A DNA stretch of 64,000 nt from assembly GCA_033816765.1 (NCBI GenBank), contig CM066287.1, positions 7,440,001-7,504,000 of the forward strand, given 5' to 3'. How positions within the stretch are numbered: position 1 is the first letter of the stretch; each line of letters begins with the position of its first letter. The translations under genes were made by a program, and so were the position numbers. This stretch comes from Nothopassalora personata. Its lineage: Eukaryota > Ascomycota > Dothideomycetes > Mycosphaerellales > Mycosphaerellaceae. The notes below the pieces were generated by a model that saw only the letters and a list, made by a program, of their open reading frames with translations, was not told the origin of the DNA and did not search any database. Positions 10,235 through 19,733 of this stretch are shown here, in pieces.

Positions 10235-12423
10235 ATGGGTGTTAGGACGTTGTTGGCAGGCTCTGTGCCTCTTGCGGCAGCATTGTGGACTAATGGCTCA
10301 GTCATCGCACCTTGCGAATCACCACTGTACTGTCAGGGCGAGATATTGCGAGAAATCCAGCTGGCTGGAGCATTTGAGGATAGCAAGACATATGTCGACC
10401 TGCCAACGATACGACCGCTGGACGAAGTCATCGCCGCTTTTGACAGCCTGACGAAGCCGCTATCGAACAACACGGAGTTGAACGACTTTCTGAGCACTTA
10501 CTTTGGCGAAGCCGGTAGCGAATTGAGAGAAGTCGATCCGGACTCGCTTCAGACTGATGCTACCTTCCTAGCTAATGTCAACAATACCGACATCCGCGAA
10601 TTCCTGGAAATTGTGATCGATATCTGGCCTGAGCTTACGAGAGAATATGCTGGCAGCACGGCAAATTGCACTGAGTGTGTAAGCTCTTTCATACCGCTCA
10701 ATCGCACATTTGTCGTGGCTGGAGGACGATTTAGAGAACCTTACTACTGGGATAGCTACTGGATCTTACAAGGTAAGAATAGTACTGGAGGAGAGTCAGA
10801 GAGATCAGGGCTATGATCTGGAGGAAGAGCCTACAAAGGCAGCAATTTCGTGCCGCGATGCTACTGATATACAAGCCTAAGCTGCTGGCTAAGTCTACCG
10901 GCCATGAGCTGACAATCTGTGATATTGCAGGCCTGCTCCGCACCCAAGGATCGTTCACAGGGATCGCTCTGAATATCATAGAGAACTTCGCGGATCTGGT
11001 CAATCGCTTTGGGTTCGTGCCGAATGGTGCTAGACAGTACTACTTGAACAGAAGTCAGCCACCTGTACTGGCGTTGATGGTTCGTGCTTATGTCGAGTAC
11101 ACAAATGACACGTCCGTGCTGGAGCAGCTTCTGCCCACGCTCGAGCGGGAATACAGCTTCTGGACGACCAACAGATCGGTGGATGTTCAAGTCGATAGTA
11201 CTACCTACACCCTGAATCGATATGCTGTGGAGAACAACCAGCCACGACCAGAGAGCTACACTGAGGACTATCATACCGCAACGAACACATCATATTACGC
11301 AGAATCCGGTATCATTTACCCAGCCACGGAGTTGAACGAAAGCCAGATAGCTCAGCTATACAGCGACCTTGCAAGTGGCGCAGAAAGCGGCTGGGACTAC
11401 ACATCTCGCTGGATCGGCAACCCAGAAGACGCCATTGAAGACGTCTACTTCCCGCTCCGCAGTCTCAATACCGCCAACATCATTCCCGTCGATCTCAACA
11501 GCATCCTTTATGCCTACGAGATCGCAATCGCAAATTTCCACAACCTCACCGGCAATTCCTCCGCCTCCTCGGCATGGGCTGCTCTGGCCAAAACGCGCAG
11601 CGAAGCCATGGCCGCCGTCATGTGGGATCAAGCTCAATGGTCCTACTATGACTACAACCTCACTTCGCAATCGCGCCAAACCTTCATCAACGCCGACTCC
11701 AACGCCTCGGCCAACGAGACATCGAACACGCCTGCAGGCGAGCAGCACTTCACGCACATGGCCCAATTCTACCCTTTCTGGACAGGAGCCGCGCCCTCAT
11801 ACCTCAAGGACAATCCCAGCGCCATCCTCCGCGCTTTCGAGCCCATCGTCGAAGAACTAGCCCGCTTCCCAGGAGTCCCAGCCGCCACGAACATCGAGAC
11901 CGGGCAACAGTGGGATGAGCCCAATGTCTGGCCTCCGTTGACGTATATCCTTACCGCTGGGCTTCTCAACACCCCACCAACCTTTGGAGAGGACGACCCT
12001 TCATATGTCGCAACACAAGATCTAGCTTTGGAGATCGCACAGCGATATCTCGATAGTGCATTCTGTACGTGGCGCGAGACCGGCGGCCGTACTTCGTCCC
12101 TACCAAAGCTCGAGAACATCGAGCAGGGAAACGATTACAATGGCGCCATCTTCGAGAAATACAACTCCACTGATGTAACGGCGTCCGGTGGTGGCGGTGA
12201 ATACACCGTACAGATTGGGTTTGGCTGGACGAATGGGGTATTATTGTGGGTTGGAGATCTATTCGGTCAGAACCTCACACTGCCAGTCTGCGAGCAGGAA
12301 CTCGAAGAGGGGGAAGATGGGTCTGACGATGGCAGTGGAGGTGCAAGGAGAGCTAGGAAAGCGAAGAGGAGCGCCAAAACTTTGAGGAAACCTGATGCCA
12401 GGTGGAGGAAGGCAAGGCATTGA
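10235..12423 (+). CDS. Secreted trehalase, glycoside hydrolase family 37
   Basis: Exons 10235-10772 and 10931-12423 (158-bp intron, GTAAGA donor, TTGCAG acceptor), 676 aa. It hydrolyses alpha,alpha-trehalose to two glucose. Family signature 1 is present as GGRFREPYYWDSYW (about residues 166-179, split only by the downstream intron) and signature 2 as QWDEPNVWPP (506-515). By family knowledge the general acid should be Asp335 in SGWDYTSRW and the base Glu603 in GGGEYTVQIGFGW. The N-terminus (MGVRTLLAGSVPLAAALW) is a signal peptide, and many N-x-S/T sites fit a secreted or vacuolar glycoprotein. The ATG at 10235 is chosen because no upstream in-frame ATG exists. The last 30 residues form an unusual Arg/Lys-rich tail after an acidic Glu/Asp/Gly stretch. 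Confidence 0.95.
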
Positions 12424-12533
12424 GGTGATACATTATACTTTTGAGACTGGTCATTAGCTGATACCTAGACAACAATAATTGACGAGAACGAAAAGCACGT
12501 CCCATAGCACACGCACACGCACACACACACACA

Positions 12534-12577
<44 letters not shown>

Positions 12578-13423
12578 TCCACCTCAATAGATCTCCAGCC
12601 ACCACCACCAGCCTAGCTCCACGAGCATACTCAAAGTGACAGCTCCTCCCAGCACCCTCCCACGTCCCTTTTCTCCAACGCATCATCGAAAACACTTGCC
12701 ACGCCTAACCCAGTCTCGAAAAGTCACCACACATCAAGTGAAAAGGCGCCGTGACGAGAACCTAAGTTAGCATGTAAAAGGCACTCACTCACTCTGTACG
12801 GAGCCGTCAACAATGATGGATGATGATGAGGACACGATATCACACCACCACAGCGGGCATGATGGTGGGTCGCCGTATGAAGAGCGAGATGGAGACGTCA
12901 TTGGTGAACATGACTGTATGGCGTGCTGGTCACTTGATAGGTTGCGGCCATCCCATGCAATGTTCCGGCTACAAGATCTCGATGAGCGGGAGGGTGAAGC
13001 GCTCAACCCTGTTCACGAGAAAGACGGCGAATTTTACAGCAAAAGTCCGAATGCAGCCATGTGATGTGGAACCCTATGGACTACGCCCACTTGAGCCTCG
13101 CTGCTGAGAGGAAGGTCAAGCAGACACACTGTACCGCCCATTGATCATGTTCCGAAACGTCGTGATCCTCATAGCGCAGAACTGCGGCTCAATCGTATCC
13201 CCACTGGGTATCTCATGCATCTCGCTCCATCCATCCAAGACAACGGAAACTCATTCCATGTCATGCACTCACTGCACTGTTTGCTCACGTCCTGACGACC
13301 CCATTCAAGCTGCTGTGGTAGTCGCTGTACCCCATCCATCACTCATCATCTCCGCCCACGCCGAGTGTGATGATAGTCCTCGTAATCTGTTGCAGAATCG
13401 TCGGTGACATCCTCAGAGTGCGC
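12424..13423. other. Intergenic stretch between convergent genes
   Basis: This separates the trehalase from the convergent Arg/Ser-rich gene. It contains a dinucleotide microsatellite (12508-12573). An 83-codon acidic ATG frame (12813-13064, plus strand) has no recognisable feature and overlaps other frames, so it is not called. Confidence 0.5.
12508..12573. repeat. Compound (CA)n-(CT)n microsatellite
   Basis: An interrupted CA/CG tract (12508-12535) runs directly into a pure CT tract of about 19 units (12536-12573), 85 bp downstream of the trehalase stop codon. Confidence 0.95.
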
Positions 13424-15461
13424 CTAGTATCGCTGAGTGTTGCCATTCGAATTAGCATAAGGATTCCCGCTGAGTTCAGGAGGAGGGACACCTGCGCCAG
13501 GCAAAGCAAAGCCTTCTTGGTTCATCTTGTAACCCATGGCGAGAACAGGGTTCTTTTCCAGAATGTTCATCATCCGCTCATGTCTCTCTCGCTCCTCCTG
13601 CTTTTGGCGAGCAATCCGCTTCTTGCGGCGTGCCGCCTTCCGCTTCTCGATTTCTTGGATTTCGCGTCTGGAAGGAGCGATGGTCAGCATATGTCGCACG
13701 AGAACAAGGAAAGCAAGATCATTAGGGATGCATACCTCTGCTCGTTCATCTCCTTCCACTCAGAGAAAGCACCCTTGATACCCAGCGCGGCAATACCGAC
13801 AGCTGCGGCATCTTGGATCCACGCCTTCGTCTGCTTCTTGCGAGCTTCTTCAGGAGACATCTCACCCTCCGCCACCAGTCGATGTCGCTTCTCGTGAGCT
13901 TCCATACTCGAATACACACCGTGTGCCGCGTGAATGGTTGCCACAGTCGCAAGACCCGCCGTGATGAGTTCTTTTCCTCGCATGTGTTTTCTGGTCTTTT
14001 CCATATCTGTTGTGCTGCTGCTGTCGCTGGAGACGTTGTCATGGCCTTTGTCGTTACCGCCGCCGTTGCCTCTCGTGGTCAAGGCACCTGCGCCGGCTGC
14101 CGTCCCAGCATTCGATCTAGTACCGCGAGCGACTTCTCGACCTGTAGCTTCGTCGGTCCGGCGAGTACTGCCGGTATCTGAATTCGGTGAGCGACGCCTG
14201 TCTCGCTGACGGGTGCGGGAGGGCACATACGAGTCTGCGCTAGAGTTTGAGGGTGAGCGCCTCTTACGGGACTTAGAACGCACGCGGTCGTAGATGGCCT
14301 TGCCAGCAGCAGCCACGGCTCCGGCGCCCACCAAGCCCTTCAACGCATTTCCTGTGCCTCCTCCACCCTCTTCTCCCGGGCGTCCTCGAGATTGCGAGCG
14401 GCCTCGGAAGCGGTCGATGATGCTGCGGCTGCGGGATCGTGGAGCACGACTGTCAGGAGACACATCGCGCGAGTCGAGTCCGCGGCCGCGTGACTTTGAG
14501 CGCGCACCGTTGGCAAGACGACTGGCAGCAAGACCACCCACGACTGCTTCGGCAAGATGGCGCTTGGTCTTCCTGTCAGGGTCGCGGCCGATCATACCGT
14601 CAATGCCTCCAGCTCCAAGGGCAGCAGTTGCGATACGCTTGCCCTTGTCACCGGACCAAGGGCCAGGCTCCTTGCGAGAACGGAAAGCCTCGACAGCACC
14701 AGCCACAAGAGCTGCCTGAGCTGCTTGTGCCCACTTTCGCTCGGTTCTCTTCTTGCCATCTGGACCTCGGGAGCGGCTTCGGCTGTCGTCTGAGTCGTAT
14801 CCACCGCGGCGGCTACCTGCACGTGAACGAGACCTGGCACGTCCACCGCGAGAGCCGGCACGAGAGCCGTCTTTCTTGTTCGCGCCTCCGACGAGTCCGC
14901 CGACTAGACCTCCCAGGCCAAGACCTTCGAGTGCTTCGCCAATGCCCGATTTCCGTCGCTCTGGTCCCCGACGGCGTGGTGGTGAGTCAGAGTACTCCGA
15001 GTCGTAGTCTCGATCGTCACGGTGTCCTCGATGGCGGCTGCGGTCACGACGTCCAGCTGCATAGCCGGCAGCACCATAATCGGTGTACCTGTCATCGTCG
15101 TAGTCGTCCGAGTATCTGGACCTGCCGCCGCCTACGCTCTTGCTACGACGGTCGTCGTACGCGCTGTATCGAGAAGCTCCGCCGCGGCCGGGAGGTGGGA
15201 AGTCACGCGGGATGTCTTCGACGCTATCTTCACGTCCGCGGTAGACAAGCTCTGCATGACGTGGTCCTGGGCCTTTGCCGCGCTCGATGTACGTCTCTTC
15301 ACGGACATAGTCCGGCTCGTCTCTCTCACGTGGTCGGGTACGAACCTTGGCACCGAAGTCAGTATTGCGCGACATTGCCATGTGGCAGGTGAAGCACTCA
15401 CGTTGCGGTAGCGCCGCGGCTCGTCGTAGTAGTCGTCGTCGTAGCCGTGGTAGGTGCTCAT
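13424..15461 (-). CDS. Arg/Ser/Gly-rich conserved fungal protein (DUF3824-like)
   Basis: Exons 15461-15402, 15345-13736 and 13667-13424 (introns 56 and 68 bp; GTGAGT and GTATGC donors; a TACTGAC branch site in the first), 637 aa. It begins MSTYHGYDDDYYDEPRRYRN. A conserved-looking block follows with PDYVREETYIERGKGP, LVYRGREDSVEDI and RDFPPPG. A long low-complexity middle rich in RS, RG and GLGG repeats comes next, then Ala-rich helices and a C-terminal coiled coil rich in Arg/Lys/Glu. I recognise the overall style from a family of uncharacterised Ascomycota proteins, some annotated DUF3824, whose function is not established. Alternating Arg/Ser and Ala-rich segments suggest a disordered or scaffold protein; no catalytic motif is seen. 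Confidence 0.8.
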
Positions 15462-15534
15462 CTTGAGCGTAGTGATGGTGATGAATCCGAGAAGTAGTGT
15501 GTGCAGTAAGCAATGAAATCGAATGGAATGTGTT

Positions 15535-15569
15535 TGGTGGTGGTGGTGGTGGTGGTGGTGGTGGTGGTG
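15535..15569. repeat. (TGG)n trinucleotide microsatellite
   Basis: About eleven TGG/GGT units lie 74 bp upstream of the start codon of the Arg/Ser-rich gene, probably in its 5' UTR or promoter. On that gene's sense strand the tract reads as CCA/CAC repeats. Confidence 0.95.
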
Positions 15570-16380
15570 AGCTAGGCGGATAAAAGTGAGGTTTTGAGTT
15601 CTGTAGGTGGCTGTGGGTGTTGAGTTTCGGCGGGATGATGGAGGATGGCCGCCTGAAGCGTGTCTGATGGGTGCCTGGTCTTGGGGTGTGGTGGGGCCAG
15701 CAGCGCCTCACTATGAGTGAGTAAGGAACCCTCGTTGACCTCAGGTATCCTTTGGCGGTCGTAAGGCAGGTGCTCGGGTCCGACTCACGCACCGGCCAAG
15801 ATCTGGCGAGTGGGTAGCGAGTGGTAGTCGCGGCTTGGTATATAGTGTACCAGATAAGAAGGTGCTTGCCAGAAAGAAGGCACGTCGGCGGCAGGAGCGT
15901 CGGGGTTTCCAGGTGTGCAGGCAAGTGCGATGTGGGCGATGACGCAACAGCGAGCGTTGGGGGCCGGGGCGCGGCAGACACCCCCACCATTAGCGCCCAA
16001 TGCGAGATGGCACTCCCTGTCAATGCCAACGAAGTGCAGGGATAGATTCTCGCATCATCCCTGCGAGTCCAGACGCGACCACGACGACGTCTGCATCCAT
16101 TGAAATCCAGCAGTCGGCCTCCCGACAACGAGCGCTCTGATTTGCAGTGCAGACAGACGTTCTCACCTGCAGCTCATTGTCGAACTGTGGAAGACATGAG
16201 GGCGGGCATTGGTTCCCGTCTACAGTAGATCGCATCGCCTTTTCGTGTCAAAATCTCGCGTGTGCGCTGTCCCAAAACCTACATATATACACACTCTCTG
16301 CTCCGACTCAGTGCGGCGCATTGGCGACGCGGTACATCGAGCTCACAAGCGAATCGACGGCATCGGCTACGCCTGCAGAC
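15570..16380. other. Shared upstream region of two divergent genes
   Basis: This lies between the divergent Arg/Ser-rich gene and the kynurenine formamidase gene. A CATATATACACAC stretch near 16281-16293 sits about 90 bp before the formamidase start and could serve as a TATA-like element. The open frame continues upstream of 16381, but it lacks an ATG and family-like sequence. Confidence 0.4.
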
Positions 16381-17295
16381 ATGCCCGCCACGGCAGACGA
16401 ATGGCCGCAGTTCAGGAAGGACGTCCGGTACAGTAGCGACTCCAACCTCAACACTCTGCAGACTTGCATCCCGCGATCGACTTCCAACAACGACCGGACC
16501 CGGATATGGGTCGTCTACATCCATGGCGGTGCATGGTTCGACCCGGAGCAGACAGCGTCCACCTTCGACAAGGCGCAGGACATACTCTTGAATTCTTCCA
16601 TCGCCGAACATGTCGCTGGCTATGCATCAATCAATTACCGTCTGTCACCAGCACCAGCTTATCCAACAAATCCATCTAATCCTGCAGACCCTTCCCGAAA
16701 CGCTCGACATCCCGATCATATCAACGATGTCTTGTCAGCGATCTTGCACCTTCAGGAAACTTATCGCTTCGAGGATCGGTACATCCTGGTCGGCCATTCT
16801 TGCGGAGCTTGTTTGGCCTTCCAGGTGGCGATGAAGCGGTACTGGGGTGCACAGTATGAATCAACATATGCCTTGGAAATGAATGTCGTCCCGCCGCTTG
16901 CCGTGCTCGGAATAGAGGGCCTTTATGACCTGCCTGCGTTGGTGAAATATCATGACGACCTCAAGCAGCCAATCTATCACAACTTCACGGAAAGCGCCTT
17001 TGGACCAAATGCAGCAGATTGGGCAGCCGCGAGTCCGACACATGCCGAGTACAACACGAGCTGGCCGGACGGCAAGCTGGCGGTCATAGCACATTCGAAT
17101 GAAGACGAGCTTGTGGAATGGGATCAGCCAGAACGAATGATGAAGTCTCTATCATCACAAGGCTTCAAGGACTCCGGAGGTCGAAGGGCGAAACTGATAG
17201 AGCTTAAAGGAAAACACGATCAAGTCTGGAGCGATGGGAGCGAGGTGGCGAGAGCTATCGAATGGACTATCAAAAAATTCGTCAGCATGCCATAG
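16381..17295 (+). CDS. BNA7: Kynurenine formamidase (alpha/beta hydrolase, BNA7-like)
   Basis: Single exon, 304 aa. The enzyme hydrolyses N-formylkynurenine to kynurenine and formate in tryptophan catabolism and de novo NAD synthesis; it is cytosolic. Seen are the oxyanion motif HGGAW (residues 48-52), the nucleophile elbow GHSCGA with Ser140, a late acidic EDELVEW segment that should carry the catalytic Asp, and KGKHDQVW with the catalytic His near the C-terminus. Length fits the family (about 260-310 aa). The start was placed at ATG 16381, because the frame is open further upstream but has no other ATG near the conserved domain. Other esterase/lipase-like hydrolases share the fold, but HGGAW plus this C-terminal His context favours formamidase. 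Confidence 0.85.
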   Translation: MPATADEWPQFRKDVRYSSDSNLNTLQTCIPRSTSNNDRTRIWVVYIHGGAWFDPEQTASTFDKAQDILLNSSIAEHVAGYASINYRLSPAPAYPTNPSNPADPSRNARHPDHINDVLSAILHLQETYRFEDRYILVGHSCGACLAFQVAMKRYWGAQYESTYALEMNVVPPLAVLGIEGLYDLPALVKYHDDLKQPIYHNFTESAFGPNAADWAAASPTHAEYNTSWPDGKLAVIAHSNEDELVEWDQPERMMKSLSSQGFKDSGGRRAKLIELKGKHDQVWSDGSEVARAIEWTIKKFVSMP

Positions 17296-17901
17296 CCTGG
17301 GAAAGATGGGCCGTTGATACAGTCGGATTTTGGATTCCGATAGATTGGATGCGCGAGATTGGCGGTGGACAGTCCATTTCATGATACCCCCTGACTTTCG
17401 TAGCAAGCCCGGGCCCGAAAATATCTCATATGCTATTCGCACCGGACTCAACTCTCAGCCCGGGACGATCAAAGGACGTTGTATCATGTAAGGACATTCT
17501 AAAGAGCCATCCAGTGCTTTTGGCAAACCAGCCCCCCAAACCCTATCCATGTGGAGACTCAGCTGCATTCCTCGGGGACCCATCGGGCGCGCGTTATGGA
17601 GGGGCCACGCAATATCATCACGTCCGGAAGCTGCCTTCAAGCAAATGATCAACGTTTCGCGTGGTCTTCCACAGTGCTTACGTCCATAAGGCCTGCCGCT
17701 TCCACCTCACACGGCGTCCTGACCTAGTGCATTGCAGAGATCTGAAGGAGTTCCGCTACTGAATCCTTGAGGCTGCTCGAGTAAGCTTTCTTGAGGATTA
17801 GCTGAAGAACGTATATCATCTTAGCTCCACCGGCGCGAGAAACCACTCTGAATAATCAAACCGAGAACAACAGCCTGGCCTCAACGAACGGAAGCACTGC
17901 A
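17296..17901. other. Intergenic stretch, no gene recognised
   Basis: This is the 3' flank of the formamidase gene. No conserved frame is seen. Confidence 0.5.
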
Positions 17902-18097
17902 AAAGTTCTCTCAGCCTCGGAACTGGCGCACATAGTGATCTGGACCTTGAATATACCCAAGATGGCATAGTACTACAAGAAGTTCTTAGGGCATTCACGC
18001 CGTCTACGAGAATGAGACGTCCGCCTTCATCACGTACGACGACGAGCATCACCGGATCGCCTTGATCAACACAATCTCGCGCTTTCCAACACATTAG
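17902..18097 (+). pseudogene. Broken VOC-family (extradiol/biphenyl-diol) dioxygenase
   Basis: Frame 1 from about 17902 encodes LSASELAHIVIWTLNIPKMA, then a TAG stop, then YYKKFLG. After a single-base shift the sequence continues as AVYENETSAFITYDDEHHRI and ALIN, before another stop at 18095-18097. This is the first beta-alpha-beta-beta-beta module of a vicinal-oxygen-chelate (glyoxalase/bleomycin/dioxygenase) protein. The first metal-ligand His in LAH and the DDEHHRIA strand are both visible. Fungal relatives are usually annotated as biphenyl-2,3-diol 1,2-dioxygenase or glyoxalase-like. The second half (normally carrying the other ligands and the DPDGN motif) is absent or unrecognisable. One nonsense codon plus one frameshift marks it as a relic. 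Confidence 0.75.
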
Positions 18098-18209
18098 CGT
18101 CCTCTACTCCTGCTGCATAAGCTCTTACTATCACTACGCAATCAAAGGACAGCTTGGTAAGCAGGTTCAGTCACTCAAGAACTTGAAGAAAAAAGTGCAG
18201 TTCGAGAGG

Positions 18210-18506
18210 ATGTTCGAGTGTGGCATGTTTAGTGGACGACTTGCTGAGGCCTTTTGTACGTACGAACAGCTAGCGATCGGCAAGGTCAGTGTGGTCGCAT
18301 ATGACATTATCGGAGACTTTAGGGGTGATAGGGACCCTTTCGACACGCGGGCAGATCTGGTTCGGTGGGAGAACATAATTCAGGAGAGACTTGAAGATGA
18401 GAAGGGGTTCAGCCTTCTGGGTCCGAGGGAGAAGATGATTGAAAGGCGCGTTGATAGACCAGTGATCGAAGGTCGGGCTGGAACAGAGCTGGAACCGTCA
18501 AGATAA
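18210..18506 (+). CDS. Orphan ORF, unknown protein or gene fragment
   Basis: An ATG frame of 98 codons directly downstream of the VOC relic. It has protein-like composition, including AYDIIGDF, a basic/acidic WENIIQERLEDEKG helix and LGPREKMIERR. A stop in frame lies just upstream of the ATG. I do not recognise a domain. It may be the C-terminal exon of a decayed gene, possibly unrelated to the VOC fragment, or a short real gene. Confidence 0.3.
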   Translation: MFECGMFSGRLAEAFCTYEQLAIGKVSVVAYDIIGDFRGDRDPFDTRADLVRWENIIQERLEDEKGFSLLGPREKMIERRVDRPVIEGRAGTELEPSR

Positions 18507-19733
18507 GGTGGTCTACTCCAGGACTAGGACGATAAGGTCCTGTAGTAGGCAAAATTGGTTTCTCCACCGGAATTGCCTATACTCAAGTCGAATGATCGTC
18601 CGCTACCTTTGTATCTTCATCTTCAGCGTCAGTCCAGACTTCGACCTCGAACTGCTACGATGTGTCCATGAGTCCCACGTACCTTTTCACCTTTGTCGTC
18701 CTGGCTTTTTTCGCGTCCAAAGGTCGATGACGGATCCTGTTGCCACTTTCCACGATATCGACCCGGAGGCCTCTGCTTGAAATTCGCTGGCGCATGAATT
18801 CCCTAGCGAGGAGTGCAGCCAGATTCACGAAGCAAGAGCGCGCTTCTAGATGCTGACGTGACTTGTGATTGTTCCAAACGGGGGGCCGGCCCACTTCTAG
18901 ATTTCACTTCAGTCCGAATTCGAAAGCACGAACCAATTGTAGCAGCATGCATTGCGACGACGGATGAGATGTCAGTCATCCAGGAGCAGAACTCGACCAA
19001 ATCACGCCTCCTGGGCTGTTGTTCATCAATGCAGACTGTTCCCACGAATCCTCGAACGACAACATCAGCACAAATCACCCCCCCAGTCGCATTAGACGCA
19101 TTTCGCGCGAGTCTGCAGTCAGGTCAGATCCATCGAGAAGCCGCCCTCCTGCCGTACACCGACAATATCTTCCAGTCCTGCAGCATCTACCATCTACGAG
19201 TCTTTTCACAGCGCTTGATTCCGACTCTCAACTCTGCGCAATCCAGAGTGTCGGTCATCACTACCTGGACATCAATATCGGTCGTGGTATTGAGGACCAG
19301 GTCTCGAAAGGTCTCTCTCCCTCGACCGAAAGTCTTCGACATCTTCTTCGTGCCTGCTCTTGACGACGTCGGCCAAGTGCATGCTCAAGGTAAGAGGTTG
19401 GGAAACGGATTGCATCGCGAATGGAGATAGAGGGGCTCCGACTGGACAGACTGTGTTAAGGAGCTGATGAGGGACGAGAGGAGTTTTTCAATGGGCTGTT
19501 TCGGGAGTTCAAACCAGTGGCCAGGTCAGCTCCATACGATGAGATTCACAACGGCTTCTGGCGCAAGTCTGAATTCCTAACTTCTCCGTATTACAGTGGT
19601 CTCTCGACATCGCATTGATGACATTCGAATATTCCGACCGTCAGTCTTGTCATCAGTCCTCGACGTCGCGTATACAGACGTATGGGTCATGTGCTCAAGG
19701 CTATGTACATTGTCGTAAGATCATTCCACACTT
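18507..19733. other. Intergenic stretch, no gene recognised
   Basis: Frames up to about 200 codons (18813-19430) start at non-ATG codons or overlap others and show no domain. Nothing is supported. Confidence 0.45.
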
